Origin: Bacteroidaceae bacterium
Lineage (GTDB): Bacteria; Bacteroidota; Bacteroidia; Bacteroidales; Bacteroidaceae
Length of the DNA: 64,000 bases
NCBI GenBank assembly: GCA_017548075.1
Contig: JAFYNL010000041.1
Coordinates: forward strand, 1-64,000
Direction: 5' to 3'
Shown: positions 25,367 to 33,933 of the stretch, one piece after another
Layout of the letters: each line of letters begins with the position of its first letter
Numbering within the stretch: position 1 is the stretch's first letter
Made by a program: the position numbers and the translations under genes
The notes under the pieces: model-generated
Databases searched by the model: none
What the model was told of the DNA's origin: nothing
What the model saw: the letters and a program-made list of their open reading frames with translations, nothing else

Positions 25367-26671
25367 ATGAAATTGAACAGACGTTCCTTTATTACGAAAG
25401 GTGCGGCAGGAGCTGCACTTTTCAGCATCATGCCTCGCGAAGTCTTGGGCAAAATGGGAGGTAACAACAACTTCATTGCTCCCAGCGACCAACTGACTCG
25501 AGGCCTGATTGGTGTTGGCGGCATTGGTCGTTCCAGCTCACACTTCGTTAGTGATCAGAATTGCCGTCTCGTAGCGCTTTGCGACGTGGATCAGAAGCAT
25601 CTCGACTCGGCTGTAACCGCTGCAAAGCAGAAGTGGGGCGACGACATCAAAGCCTATCACGACTTCCGCGACCTGATTAACGACCCGAATGTGGACATCG
25701 TTCACATCGCCACCCCACCCCATTGGCACGGACTTATGTCGGTCATTGCTGCCAATGCAGGTAAGGACATCTTCTGCGAAAAACCCATGACGCGCACAAT
25801 TGGCGAGGGCAAACGCGTGGAAGAGGCAGTAAAGCGCAACGGAAGAATATTCCGCCTGAACACTTGGTTCCGCTTTAAGGACACATTCTATGGTCTCGGA
25901 ACAGAGGTTAAACCACTCAAAAAGCTCGTTGACAGCGGTCTTCTCGGCTGGCCTCTAACAGTCAGGATTTCCGGAGCAACAGGCTTCGCTTGGAAGTTCT
26001 TCTGGGTAGGTAAGGAGAATCTCGAGGTTCAGCAGGTTCCCAAGGAACTCGACTACGACTTCTGGCTCGGTCCGGCTCCCTACAAGCCCTACAATATCCA
26101 TCGTACTCACCAGACTTTCCGCGGTTATTTCGACTATGATGGTGGCGGTTTGGCAGACATGGGACAGCACTACATCGACCCCGTTCAGTACATTCTCGGC
26201 AAGGATGAAGAGTTCCCAATCAAGGTCGAGATAGACGCACCACAGCAGCATCCCGATGCAGTCGGCATTTGGAGGAACATCACTTATACTTATGCTGACG
26301 GCTGCAAGATTATCCTCGAAGGCGAAGGATTCGAGAGCGCAGGCAAAGTGCCTTACATCGAAGGTCCGAAAGGCAAGGTTTACAAGGGCTTTGAATGCAC
26401 GATTCCCAATGTGCAGCAAATCATCAACGAGCTTCCCGATCCTGAGGAACGCAACACAGACTTCCTGGATTGTGTACGCACTCGCCGCCAGTTTGCCCTC
26501 AACGAGAGCAACGGTCACCACAGCGCAACCATCGTGAACATGGGTGTTTGTGCACTTCGACTCAACCGTACACTCAACTTTGATCCGAAGACACAAACCT
26601 TCATCAACGACGATGCAGCCAATCGTCTCGTCAATCAACCAATGCGAGGTGAATGGGGAAAGCTCATCTAA
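25367..26671 (+). CDS. Tat-exported Gfo/Idh/MocA-family oxidoreductase
   Basis: The 434-residue NAD(P)-dependent oxidoreductase has a twin-arginine signal (LNRRSFITKGAAGAALFS), so it is exported folded with its cofactor. The Rossmann loop GLIGVGGIGRSS, the DVDQKHLDSA region and the family-typical FCEKPMTRTIGEG are present, as is GGLADMGQHYIDPVQY in the substrate domain. The next gene encodes a 3-keto-disaccharide-hydrolase domain. In Bacteroides such pairs oxidise glycosides at C3 and then cleave the 3-keto product. The sugar acted on is not known. The 53-nt gap and shared direction suggest a two-gene operon. Confidence 0.9.
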   Translation: MKLNRRSFITKGAAGAALFSIMPREVLGKMGGNNNFIAPSDQLTRGLIGVGGIGRSSSHFVSDQNCRLVALCDVDQKHLDSAVTAAKQKWGDDIKAYHDFRDLINDPNVDIVHIATPPHWHGLMSVIAANAGKDIFCEKPMTRTIGEGKRVEEAVKRNGRIFRLNTWFRFKDTFYGLGTEVKPLKKLVDSGLLGWPLTVRISGATGFAWKFFWVGKENLEVQQVPKELDYDFWLGPAPYKPYNIHRTHQTFRGYFDYDGGGLADMGQHYIDPVQYILGKDEEFPIKVEIDAPQQHPDAVGIWRNITYTYADGCKIILEGEGFESAGKVPYIEGPKGKVYKGFECTIPNVQQIINELPDPEERNTDFLDCVRTRRQFALNESNGHHSATIVNMGVCALRLNRTLNFDPKTQTFINDDAANRLVNQPMRGEWGKLI

Positions 26672-26724
26672 CATTCAAAAACACAGAGTTCAAAAAACAA
26701 AATTAACTCGTCAATCATACAAAG

Positions 26725-29088
26725 ATGAAACACACATTATATATTATTATAGCAGCGATTTTGCTGAGCATGCCTTCCTTTGCTCAGGACGCACGCAATC
26801 GCTCTACCGAGACCATCGTTCAGGATGTGCTCGCACTCGTGCCCATTCAGACACAAGCAGACTTTAATAATGAGATGCAACCCCTCGTTTCGGCTGCTCC
26901 AAAGTCAATCACGATGCTCGCCGCAATGCTCAAACCTGCTGCTGAACGCGTGAATGCTAAGGTGGAATACGCTATTCATGGAGCCGTTGCCTTTGCAGGA
27001 ACAAACGAACAATGGGCAGCTAAGGTACGCGAAGGCCTCAAGCAAGCTATCGCCGCACAAAGCGACAAAGACGCTAAACAATTCCTTGAGAACGAACTTC
27101 GACTGCTCTCGAAGGAGGAAGACGTTACTTATATTACGCCCCAAGCCACAACCATTTATGCTAAGGCCTACAACAAGCTCGTCAACCTCGGCAGTAATGC
27201 AGGCAAAGAAATCGTGAAGACCGTGAAGAGTAAGGACCATGCTTTGCGTATGCAGGCATTGAAGTTCGCCACAGCTCAAGGTCTTGCTACGGATGAGCTT
27301 GCAGCCAATGTGACCAAGAAGTACAAGTCGTTCAGCGAAGAAATCAAGTGCGATGTCCTGAATTGGCTTGGTGACAACAAGGTGAAGAGCCAGAAGGCTT
27401 TGCTCGAAGAGGTAGCCGCTGCAGGCGACAAACCTGCAAAAGCTGCCATCGAAGCCTTGGGTAAGATTGGTGGAGAAGACGCTCAGAAAGTCCTCATCGA
27501 CCAGCTTGGCGGGCCGAACGATGCGGAAGCTTTCCGTGCACTCTGTTCCTTCCCCGACAAGTTGAACTTGTTGGAGCCCTTGAAAGCTGCGACAGGCGAG
27601 AAGAAACTCTCTTTGCTGAAACTCGCTTCAGCTCGTCACTATACAGAGGCAGCTTCAGACATCTTCGCACTCACACCAGACAAAACTTATGGCGCAGCAG
27701 CCCTCGAGGCTCTGCCTGGCGTGATAACTCCCGATATGGCAAAGATTGCTATTGGAGCTTTGGCTGTTGCAAGAGAGACTAAGGACATTCCAAAGTGGCA
27801 AAAGGTTGCTTCTGCCAGCCTCCAGACGCTGTCGGCTGACGACCAATACAAAGAGATTTCTCAGTTCATGAAAGTGCCTCAGTTGCCCAACAAGGAACGC
27901 ATCTATCCCTTGCTCGCAGCAACAGGAACGGACGCTTCAGTTGCCGACCTTGAGAAGATAGGTGATGCCGCAGCCATCGAAGCACTGGGTAAATCCACCA
28001 ATTACAAGGCTGCAAACGCTTTGCTCGCTGCCGCCAAGAAGGGTAACGAATCGGCTCTGAAGAACTATGTCAACCTCGTCAACACCAAAGAAGGTAGTCT
28101 CGACAGCCGTTCTGCAAAGCTTAGCGAAGCATTTGAACTGGCGAAGTCTACTGCCAACAAGAAGGAAATCCTCTCTAAACTTGCAGGAACTCCAACCCGT
28201 AATGCTTTCTTGCTTGCCGGCAAGCAACTCGACGACAAGGAACTCGGCTACACTGCCGCAACTGCTTGCAAGGACATCATCTCAAAGACGACTGAAGACA
28301 TCGAATATGACGTCGCTAAGGCTAACCTTGAGAAATGTATCAACATCTTCAAAGCAACTGGTGATGCCGATGATGGCTATGCAGTAGATGCACTCCGTCA
28401 AAAGCTCTCAGAGATGAAGCCTGTTGAGCCTTACGTTCTTTCCGACGAGGAGAAGAAGCAAGGATTTGAGCTTCTCTTTGACGGCACGAACCTTGACAAT
28501 TTCGTAGGTAACAAGGTGGGTTATGTGCCCATCAACGGCTGCATCAACGTTACAGCCAACTACGGCAACGAGAGCAACCTCTATACCAAGAAGGAATATC
28601 GCGACTTCGTGTTCCGCTTCGAGTTCTGCTTCCTCCGTCCTGGCGTGAACAATGGTGTCGGCATCCGTACTCCGATGGGCGTCGATGCTGCTTACAACGG
28701 CATGTGCGAAGTGCAGATCCTCGATCATGACGATCCCATCTATGCCGGTTTGCGCGAATATCAAGTACACGGCTCCGTGTATGGTGTCATCCCGGCAAAG
28801 CGCATCAAGCACAAACCTCTTGGCGAGTGGAGTGAAGAAGAAATTCGTGTTAAGGGCAACCACATCACCGTGACTGTTAACGGCGAAGTTATCGTCGACG
28901 GCGACATCAAGGAGGCTTGTAAGGGACACAACGTTGCTCCCGACGGAAGCGACAACAATCCCTACACAGTCGACCACCACAACCATCCCGGCATGTTCAA
29001 CAAGACAGGCCACATCGGCTTCCTCGGACATGGTGCCGGCTTGAAGTTCCGTGCCGTTCGCGTGCTCGATCTTAACAGGAAGAAATAA
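26725..29088 (+). CDS. Secreted HEAT-repeat protein with C-terminal 3-keto-disaccharide hydrolase (DUF1080) domain
   Basis: The 787-residue protein has a signal peptide (ending MPSFAQ). Residues 30-550 are alpha-helical with HEAT-like repeats (for example AAIEALGKIGGEDAQKVLID near 245). Residues 570-787 are a DUF1080 / 3-keto-glycoside hydrolase domain, starting QGFELLFDGTNLDNF and containing GVGIRTPMGVDAAY, EVQILDHDDP and YQVHGSVYG. DUF1080 domains cleave 3-keto sugars non-classically, which fits the neighbouring Tat oxidoreductase. The long helical half is unusual next to single-domain enzymes and may bind a partner. Array E follows the stop codon by about 15 nt. Confidence 0.85.
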   Translation: MKHTLYIIIAAILLSMPSFAQDARNRSTETIVQDVLALVPIQTQADFNNEMQPLVSAAPKSITMLAAMLKPAAERVNAKVEYAIHGAVAFAGTNEQWAAKVREGLKQAIAAQSDKDAKQFLENELRLLSKEEDVTYITPQATTIYAKAYNKLVNLGSNAGKEIVKTVKSKDHALRMQALKFATAQGLATDELAANVTKKYKSFSEEIKCDVLNWLGDNKVKSQKALLEEVAAAGDKPAKAAIEALGKIGGEDAQKVLIDQLGGPNDAEAFRALCSFPDKLNLLEPLKAATGEKKLSLLKLASARHYTEAASDIFALTPDKTYGAAALEALPGVITPDMAKIAIGALAVARETKDIPKWQKVASASLQTLSADDQYKEISQFMKVPQLPNKERIYPLLAATGTDASVADLEKIGDAAAIEALGKSTNYKAANALLAAAKKGNESALKNYVNLVNTKEGSLDSRSAKLSEAFELAKSTANKKEILSKLAGTPTRNAFLLAGKQLDDKELGYTAATACKDIISKTTEDIEYDVAKANLEKCINIFKATGDADDGYAVDALRQKLSEMKPVEPYVLSDEEKKQGFELLFDGTNLDNFVGNKVGYVPINGCINVTANYGNESNLYTKKEYRDFVFRFEFCFLRPGVNNGVGIRTPMGVDAAYNGMCEVQILDHDDPIYAGLREYQVHGSVYGVIPAKRIKHKPLGEWSEEEIRVKGNHITVTVNGEVIVDGDIKEACKGHNVAPDGSDNNPYTVDHHNHPGMFNKTGHIGFLGHGAGLKFRAVRVLDLNRKK

Positions 29089-29103
29089 GACCTCAGAAAA
29101 CTT

Positions 29104-29232
29104 AGCGTGCTATGTTGGCAAACGTAACGTGTTATCTTTGCCAATGTAACACGTTAAAATGACAAACTAAACACGCTTAATTTACAAACTAGGCACGTCT
29201 AATCAGCGAATTAGGCGTGCCTAGTTTTTTGT
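29104..29232. repeat. 22-bp tandem repeat array E (5-6 units)
   Basis: Units start at 29104, 29126, 29148, 29170, 29192 and 29214. The sequence changes along the array from the AACGTGTTA form to AACACGTTA and then to GGCACGTCTA / GGCGTGCCTA. It fills most of the space between two convergent genes, and its last two units build a terminator. Confidence 0.85.
29186..29232. terminator. Hairpin terminator built from 22-bp repeat units
   Basis: AAACTAGGCACG and CGTGCCTAGTTT form a perfect 12-bp stem, and a run of six T starts within the right arm. It can stop the plus-strand transcript from 26725, and on the minus strand also has a T-rich tail for the pbp1A transcript. Confidence 0.8.
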
Positions 29233-29269
29233 ATGGACTTGTAACCCTTATCCAAAGAGGCAATCCCGT

Positions 29270-31717
29270 TTATTCCTCTTCCACTATTTGTTCCGTTTCC
29301 TCAACAGTCGGAGAAACTTGTTCAACCTCCTCTTCCGTATTGACAGGAATGATGTCTTCTTCCGTTTCATCAGGTTCGGAGTAGTCATACTCGAAGTTAC
29401 TTGTGTCAGGCTGGTGGTAAGTATAGCTCGAGCCCGTCCACAAACGAGGATCAAGACCCTTTGCCGGCGGGAACTTTATGCGGTACTTGCTGAAATGTTC
29501 ATCAGACAAGACACTTTGTATAAACTCTCCAAAGATGGGGAGAGCCGTTTTGCTTCCTTGTCCGAGCTGTCCTGTACGGAAATGGATGCTTGGATATTCT
29601 CCACCAACCCAAGCGCCTCCCACCAGACCAGGAGTAACGCCTACGAACCAAGCATCTGCATGATTGTTGCTGGTTCCCGTTTTACCTCCGAACTCAGTAT
29701 CAGCATAGAAAGGACGGATGTATTGCCACAAGCCTCCTGAAGTGCCGGAGAGTCCGCCTTTGAGCATCGTCTGCATGAGATAAGCGGAACGGTAAGGAAT
29801 GGCTTTCTTCTCTTTCTTCTTGGCTTGATAAATGAGGTTGCCGTCCCTGTCTTCTATGCGTTCCACAAGCAAAGGCATGTTGTATTTGCCGTCGTTGGCA
29901 ACCGTACAATAACTGTTGACGAGTTCCAACAGGTTAACCTCACTACTTCCAAGCGTCAAAGAACGTGTCTCTTGCAGAGGCGTCTTGATGCCCATCGCAT
30001 AAGCAGTCTGGGCAATATTGTGAATGCCACACTCCATACCCACTCGAACAGCCACGGTATTGACGCTCATAGCAAAGGCGCTCTTGAGCGATATCTCACA
30101 GTTAGAATAAGTTCCATTCGCGTTGTGTGGAGCCCATACCCGAGGCTTACCGCCTATCATATCAGTATAAGAGACATAAGAATCGCGGCGATGGTCGGTA
30201 GGATTAAGGCCCTGATTCATCGCTTCAGTATAGACAAAGAGTTTGAACGTAGAGCCTGGTTGATGGACGGCACGAACATTATCGACCTGCCAAGAACGGA
30301 AATCAATATCTCCAACCCAGGCTCGAACAAAACGAGTGTCAGGCTCAATAGCTACAAAACCTGTATGCATGAAGCGAAGCATGTAGCGGACAGAGTCAAT
30401 CGTGCTCATCTCTCGCTCTATTGGACCAGCATAGCTGAACAGGCGAACCGTATGTGGCTGATTGAGATAATAGTTGATGGAATCCGTATTTCCCTGATAT
30501 TTTGTCTTGAGAAACTTGCCATAAGGCGAACGACGGGCAATGTCCTCAGCAAAGTTGGGTATTTCCTGTCGCTGAGCATTCTGCCAAGGATTGGTATTCC
30601 CCCAATGTTCGTTGAACTTCTTCTGTATGACCTGCATCTGCTTTCTCACGGCTGCTTCGGCATAAGCCTGCATTCTGGAATCAATAGAGGTGTAGATGCG
30701 AAGGCCATCAGCATCAAGATCTAGCTTATTGATAGCGTCATATCCGGGCACATAACCATTGCAACAAAGGGAATCGATGTAGGCTTTGAGAGCCTCTCGA
30801 AAGTAAGGTGCCATACCGTCTTGGTAGCTTTCTGTAGTACGAACCCGCATGGCGATAGGCAACGCAAACAGGGAATCAAGTTGTGCTGGCGTTGCTTCCT
30901 TGCCTTCTAAGAACATATGATGATGGTCATAGACAAGTTGCAAGACCGTATTTCGGCGTTGTAAACTGTTCTCGGGATTGAGTCGGGGACTATAATAACT
31001 GGTCGCTTTGAGCAATCCAACCAAGGTTGCCGCTTGCTCATAAGTCAAAGCATCAGGCGTCGTACCGAAATAAGTTCGCGAAGCCGTCTTGATGCCATAG
31101 GCATTGCTACCAAAGTCGACGGTATTCAGATACATTGTCAGAATCTCTTCCTTCGAGAATACCCATTCAAGTTTCAACGCCACAATCCATTCCTTGGCCT
31201 TCATGACCAGTATCTTAATGCCGGGAATGCGGCCAAGCAAGCCTGTAGTATACTTCGTTCGAACACGGAAAAGATTCTTTGCCAACTGCTGAGTAATGGT
31301 ACTGGCTCCACGAGCATGGCCCTGCACGATATCCTTTCCAGCAGAGAAAAGCCCGACAACATCAATGCCATTATGCTGATAGAAACGCTCGTCTTCCGTA
31401 TCAATGAGCGTTCTTATCAAGATAGGCGATATCTCCTCGTACGTTACAGGCGTTCTGTTCTCGTTGAAATAGCGTCCCATCAGCACTTCGTCGCAGGTAT
31501 AGACCTCAGAAGCTTCGTTGACTACAGGGTCTTTAATGTCAGCAAAACCTGGGGAACGTCCGAAGAGATAACAGAAGTTGCAATCTACAGCAGCGAGGAA
31601 TAAAATAAAGAAGATAAAGAAGGTGGCAAGCCAAACCGCAACCTTCTTATACCAAGGACCTGAATAGGTCTTTCGAAGAAAGCTTGCAAACGAAGCAATA
31701 TGGGCTTTGAAATTCAT
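29270..31717 (-). CDS. Penicillin-binding protein 1A, bifunctional transglycosylase/transpeptidase
   Basis: The 815-residue class A PBP polymerises and cross-links peptidoglycan. A short cytoplasmic N-terminus and a membrane anchor near residues 27-48 precede the GT51 domain (EDERFYQHNGID and GASTITQQLAKNLF). The transpeptidase domain has the active Ser in STFKLFVYTEA, SVN, and KTGTSNNHADAW. The C-terminus is a low-complexity acidic tail rich in Glu (EETEQIVEEE). It follows miaA by 6 nt and ends the long operon that begins at purM. Gene names vary (mrcA, ponA, pbp1a), so no symbol is given. Confidence 0.95.
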   Translation of the reverse strand: MNFKAHIASFASFLRKTYSGPWYKKVAVWLATFFIFFILFLAAVDCNFCYLFGRSPGFADIKDPVVNEASEVYTCDEVLMGRYFNENRTPVTYEEISPILIRTLIDTEDERFYQHNGIDVVGLFSAGKDIVQGHARGASTITQQLAKNLFRVRTKYTTGLLGRIPGIKILVMKAKEWIVALKLEWVFSKEEILTMYLNTVDFGSNAYGIKTASRTYFGTTPDALTYEQAATLVGLLKATSYYSPRLNPENSLQRRNTVLQLVYDHHHMFLEGKEATPAQLDSLFALPIAMRVRTTESYQDGMAPYFREALKAYIDSLCCNGYVPGYDAINKLDLDADGLRIYTSIDSRMQAYAEAAVRKQMQVIQKKFNEHWGNTNPWQNAQRQEIPNFAEDIARRSPYGKFLKTKYQGNTDSINYYLNQPHTVRLFSYAGPIEREMSTIDSVRYMLRFMHTGFVAIEPDTRFVRAWVGDIDFRSWQVDNVRAVHQPGSTFKLFVYTEAMNQGLNPTDHRRDSYVSYTDMIGGKPRVWAPHNANGTYSNCEISLKSAFAMSVNTVAVRVGMECGIHNIAQTAYAMGIKTPLQETRSLTLGSSEVNLLELVNSYCTVANDGKYNMPLLVERIEDRDGNLIYQAKKKEKKAIPYRSAYLMQTMLKGGLSGTSGGLWQYIRPFYADTEFGGKTGTSNNHADAWFVGVTPGLVGGAWVGGEYPSIHFRTGQLGQGSKTALPIFGEFIQSVLSDEHFSKYRIKFPPAKGLDPRLWTGSSYTYHQPDTSNFEYDYSEPDETEEDIIPVNTEEEVEQVSPTVEETEQIVEEE

Positions 31718-31723
31718 CGTTCT

Positions 31724-32608
31724 CTATTTAAGCATTTGGAATATCTCCTCCCTTTGATCGGGATGAAACCACTTTATTTCAGTATCATGAGCGAACCATG
31801 TCATCTGTTTCTTGGCATAGTCGCGGGTATTTTTCTTTATTTTCTCAACGGCATAAGGCAGTTCCCATTCGCCGTCAAAATAGTGGAAAAGCTCTTTATA
31901 GCCAACCGTATTCAATGCATTCTCCTGCCGAAAAGTATAAAGACGACGGGCCTCATCGAGCAAACCGCTTTCCATCATGGCATCCACTCGCTTATTGATG
32001 CGGTCGAAAAGCTCTTGGCGCTCACGCTTTAAACCAATCTTGACGATTTGGAAGGGACGAGATTTCCGTTCTTTTGTCAGGAAGGAAGAATAAGGACGGC
32101 CTGTCGTGTAGCAGACCTCCAAAGCATGAACAACCCGTTTAGGATTGCGAGTATCGGCGGTATGATAGTAGTCAGGATCGAGCAGACGCAATTCGTTTCG
32201 CATCTCATCAATACCTCCATCTGCCAATCGTTTGGCCAAAGTTTCCCTAACTTCTGCATCAACGGACGGAATATCATCAATGCCATTGCAAACAGCATCA
32301 AGATACATCATGCTTCCGCCTGTAAGCAATAGGCTTCGATGGCTGCCATCAAGTTCCGAGACAAGAGACAAAACATCCTGTTCATACTGGGCTGCGCTAT
32401 AATAAGAGCCTATGTCGTGTGTGCCGACAAAGTAGTGCTTGATGCGAGTCTGCTGTTCTTGGGTAGGAGCAGCCGTGCCTATCTCCATGCCACGATATAT
32501 CTGCCGGCTGTCACAATTCAGGATAGGACTCCCGAGCATCTCAGCCATCTGCAAGGCAAGTTCAGTCTTACCGACAGCTGTTGGGCCAAGCAGTACATAA
32601 AGAGTCAT
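31724..32608 (-). CDS. miaA: tRNA dimethylallyltransferase (first of two paralogues)
   Basis: The 294-residue enzyme adds a dimethylallyl group to N6 of A37 in tRNAs reading UNN codons. The P-loop GPTAVGKTELALQ, DSRQIYRGMEIGTAAP and the GGSMMYLDAVCNG stretch define the family. A second miaA lies at 61129, and two copies are common in this order of bacteria. It overlaps the upstream pRiA4b-like gene by 4 nt, within the purM-to-pbp1A operon. Confidence 0.94.
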   Translation of the reverse strand: MTLYVLLGPTAVGKTELALQMAEMLGSPILNCDSRQIYRGMEIGTAAPTQEQQTRIKHYFVGTHDIGSYYSAAQYEQDVLSLVSELDGSHRSLLLTGGSMMYLDAVCNGIDDIPSVDAEVRETLAKRLADGGIDEMRNELRLLDPDYYHTADTRNPKRVVHALEVCYTTGRPYSSFLTKERKSRPFQIVKIGLKRERQELFDRINKRVDAMMESGLLDEARRLYTFRQENALNTVGYKELFHYFDGEWELPYAVEKIKKNTRDYAKKQMTWFAHDTEIKWFHPDQREEIFQMLK

Positions 32609-33150
32609 TGCTCATCTATCTCGTAACCCTCAAGATCGAGTTCTTCAGCCTCAAAGCCATCGTCGCCGTAGAAGTCTTCTTCTAAAGCTTCCTCCTCGAC
32701 ATTTTCTTCTGTTTCGCCAGAAGTATTTGGCATTTGGCTGTTGGCTGATTGCAAAGGTGGTTGCCCATGACGGCGATTTACGATAGCCTTCTTCTCTGTT
32801 CTGCCAAAGACATTTTCCGTCAACTCCATTAAGAAGAAGCGCTTGCCATCAGGGTCAAAGACGTATGCGAGACGCTGTCCTTCATCCTCAAGGAAGTCTC
32901 CGATACGCGTATGAGACATCAAGTTGATGTCCATATCGTAGCTGATGTCCTCACTCTCTTGGAGACAAATGCGTTGCTTGACGCGCCAATCCTCGTCACA
33001 GATAAGGAAACTCTGCTTATCTAATTCATCGTAGTTGCAGTCATTCAAGATGAGCTGATGCAGTTCGGAGAACCTTGCGTCGCTATCAATAAGTATTTCT
33101 CGAACGAAATCCTCTTTCTCTTGACTGAAAAGTGTCAGTTTAAGTGTCAT
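32605..33150 (-). CDS. pRiA4b ORF-3 / IS1096-passenger-like domain protein
   Basis: The 181-residue protein matches the plasmid pRiA4b ORF-3-like family (TLKLTLFSQEKEDFVREI, DARFSELHQLILNDCNYDE, GDFLEDEGQRLAYVFD). The C-terminal third is acidic (residues 130-181, many Glu/Asp) and ends DLEGYEIDEQ. The family has no firm function, and despite its name nothing here indicates a mobile element. The start at MTLKLTLFS is preferred over an upstream Met that would run into lpxA. It overlaps miaA by 4 nt and follows lpxA by 10 nt, so it belongs to the cell-envelope operon. Confidence 0.8.
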   Translation of the reverse strand: MTLKLTLFSQEKEDFVREILIDSDARFSELHQLILNDCNYDELDKQSFLICDEDWRVKQRICLQESEDISYDMDINLMSHTRIGDFLEDEGQRLAYVFDPDGKRFFLMELTENVFGRTEKKAIVNRRHGQPPLQSANSQMPNTSGETEENVEEEALEEDFYGDDGFEAEELDLEGYEIDEQ

Positions 33151-33160
33151 GGTAAATAGT

Positions 33161-33928
33161 TTATCTGATAAAACCTCTATCGCTGTTGCGTATAAAGTCA
33201 AGAATGTATTCAATCTCCGGACTCTTAGGAATCTCCTGCTCTACCCTGGCAAGAAGGTCGTTCAACTTGCCTGTGCCTTGCAGGATGATTTGATAAGCCA
33301 TGTGGATATTATTGATAAGGTCGCGATCGAAACCTCTTCTACGAAGTCCGATGGTATTCAATCCACAATATGCTGCAGGTTCGCGAGCCACAAGACTGAA
33401 GGGTAAAATATTCTGAGAGAAACGTGTACCGCCACCAACCATCGTATAGCTTCCCACACGACAGAACTGGTGCATCAGCACATTAGCACTCAAGATAGCA
33501 TTATCATCAATGACAATCTCACCGGCTAACTTAGTGCTATTACCTATTATACAACCATTCCCAACAATAGCATCATGGGCAACATGTACGCCTTCCATCA
33601 GCAAATTGTTACTGCCAACAATGGTTTTTCCTTTTGCTGCCGTGCCTCGATTGATGGTTACATTCTCGCGGATCTTGTTGTTATTACCTATCTCGGCAGT
33701 AGTATCCTCGCCTTGAAACTTGAGATCTTGCGGAATAGCACTGATGACAGCACCTGGGAAGAATATATTACCATTGCCGATGCGAGCGCCATAAAGCACA
33801 GTAACACTATTCATCAAGGTATTATTGTCACCAATGACGACTCCTTTGTCTATGTAACAAAAAGCACCTATTTCGCAGTTCTCACCTATAACGGCTTCTG
33901 GATGGATGTATGCCAATGGACTAATCAT
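33161..33928 (-). CDS. lpxA: Acyl-ACP--UDP-N-acetylglucosamine O-acyltransferase
   Basis: The 255-residue left-handed beta-helix enzyme makes the first lipid A precursor by adding a hydroxyacyl chain to UDP-GlcNAc. Hexapeptide repeats run from residue 1 (ISPLAYIHPEAVIGENCEIGAFCYI). The catalytic His lies in GVHVAHDAIVGN (near residue 120), and HQFCRVGSYTMVGGGTRFSQ is typical. The C-terminal helical part completes the usual length. It lies 5 nt behind the lpxC-fabZ fusion in the order lpxD, lpxC-fabZ, lpxA. Confidence 0.96.
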   Translation of the reverse strand: MISPLAYIHPEAVIGENCEIGAFCYIDKGVVIGDNNTLMNSVTVLYGARIGNGNIFFPGAVISAIPQDLKFQGEDTTAEIGNNNKIRENVTINRGTAAKGKTIVGSNNLLMEGVHVAHDAIVGNGCIIGNSTKLAGEIVIDDNAILSANVLMHQFCRVGSYTMVGGGTRFSQNILPFSLVAREPAAYCGLNTIGLRRRGFDRDLINNIHMAYQIILQGTGKLNDLLARVEQEIPKSPEIEYILDFIRNSDRGFIR

Positions 33929-33933
33929 GACGT

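Noticed and set aside
32605..33150. A transposon remnant, from the IS1096-passenger-like name of the domain
   Set aside because: No transposase, inverted repeats or target duplication are seen. The gene is tightly embedded in the lpxA-miaA operon.
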